From Facklamia languida CCUG 37842 (GTDB taxonomy: Bacteria > Bacillota > Bacilli > Lactobacillales > Aerococcaceae): a stretch of 64,000 nucleotides of DNA. The position numbers were made by a program, and so were the translations under genes. Shown one piece after another: positions 63,974-64,000 of the stretch. The first letter of the stretch is position 1. Each line of letters starts with the position of its first letter. The notes beneath the pieces were generated by a model. The model ran no database searches. It worked only from the letters and a program-made list of their open reading frames with translations, and was not told the origin of the DNA. Location: positions 1,322,994 through 1,386,993 of the forward strand of contig NZ_JH601133.1 of the NCBI RefSeq assembly GCF_000245795.1, in the 5' to 3' direction.

Positions 63974-64000
63974 GCATATTCAGCTCATCTGGTCACAAAG

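Overview
The window is chromosomal DNA of a low-to-moderate GC Gram-positive bacterium, most likely a Lactobacillales member (an Aerococcaceae-like relative is my guess; the sequence alone does not fix the genus). Support comes from an Ami/Opp peptide importer with a streptococcal AmiC-type permease, CcpA with ytxG/ytxH upstream, a T-box before serS, RNase HIII-zapA-cvpA-mutS2 synteny, strong AGGAGG ribosome sites, and a protein with a sortase sorting signal. No rRNA, prophage, transposase or CRISPR array was seen.

Layout. 1-9860: oligopeptide uptake, with two tandem AmiA/OppA-type binding proteins (the first cut by the window edge) and an oppBCDF operon. 10028-10144: a 38-residue protein that is little more than an LPQTG sorting signal. 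10471-11820: BrnQ. 12039-21496: a PHP-domain hydrolase and an eight-gene operon (ATPase, two permeases, binding protein, metallophosphoesterase, MATE exporter, YesL). Their two promoters share 11-bp-spaced TTTACA repeats that resemble Pho boxes. 21548-25074: nucleoside-type binding protein and psuG/psuK for pseudouridine breakdown. 25563-27741: kbl-tdh threonine degradation. 27839-31411: two lipoproteins, a 40-residue membrane peptide and tRNA-Arg. 31593-37353: rplY, queG, trmL, T-box/serS, uppP, PTS IIA. 37631-42224: lactonase, AI-2E-type exporter, DUF554 protein, two flavin reductases. 42230-54789: DNA and envelope housekeeping (rnhC, zapA, cvpA, mutS2, trxA, ald, a large unknown membrane protein, NatAB-like ABC exporter, murI, rdgB, phosphodiesterase). 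54871-63973: mscS, ytxG-ytxH-ccpA, pbp1A, trhO and a lipid kinase.

How the parts connect. CcpA is encoded here, and cre-like sites sit in or beside the -35 boxes of oppA2, the opp leader, the nucleoside binding protein and ccpA itself, so peptide and nucleoside uptake are probably under carbon catabolite control. The region most likely to hold an undescribed system is 11950-21500: a predicted importer for an organophosphate or glycan-type solute, coupled to two intracellular metallo-hydrolases and apparently controlled by phosphate starvation.

Two further oddities stand out. All three solute-binding proteins with a visible N-terminus lack the lipobox cysteine, although true lipoproteins occur in the same window. 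Three intergenic elements of about 140 bp share the same imperfect terminal inverted repeats (AAAACACCGAAT-like) and end in T-runs in both directions.
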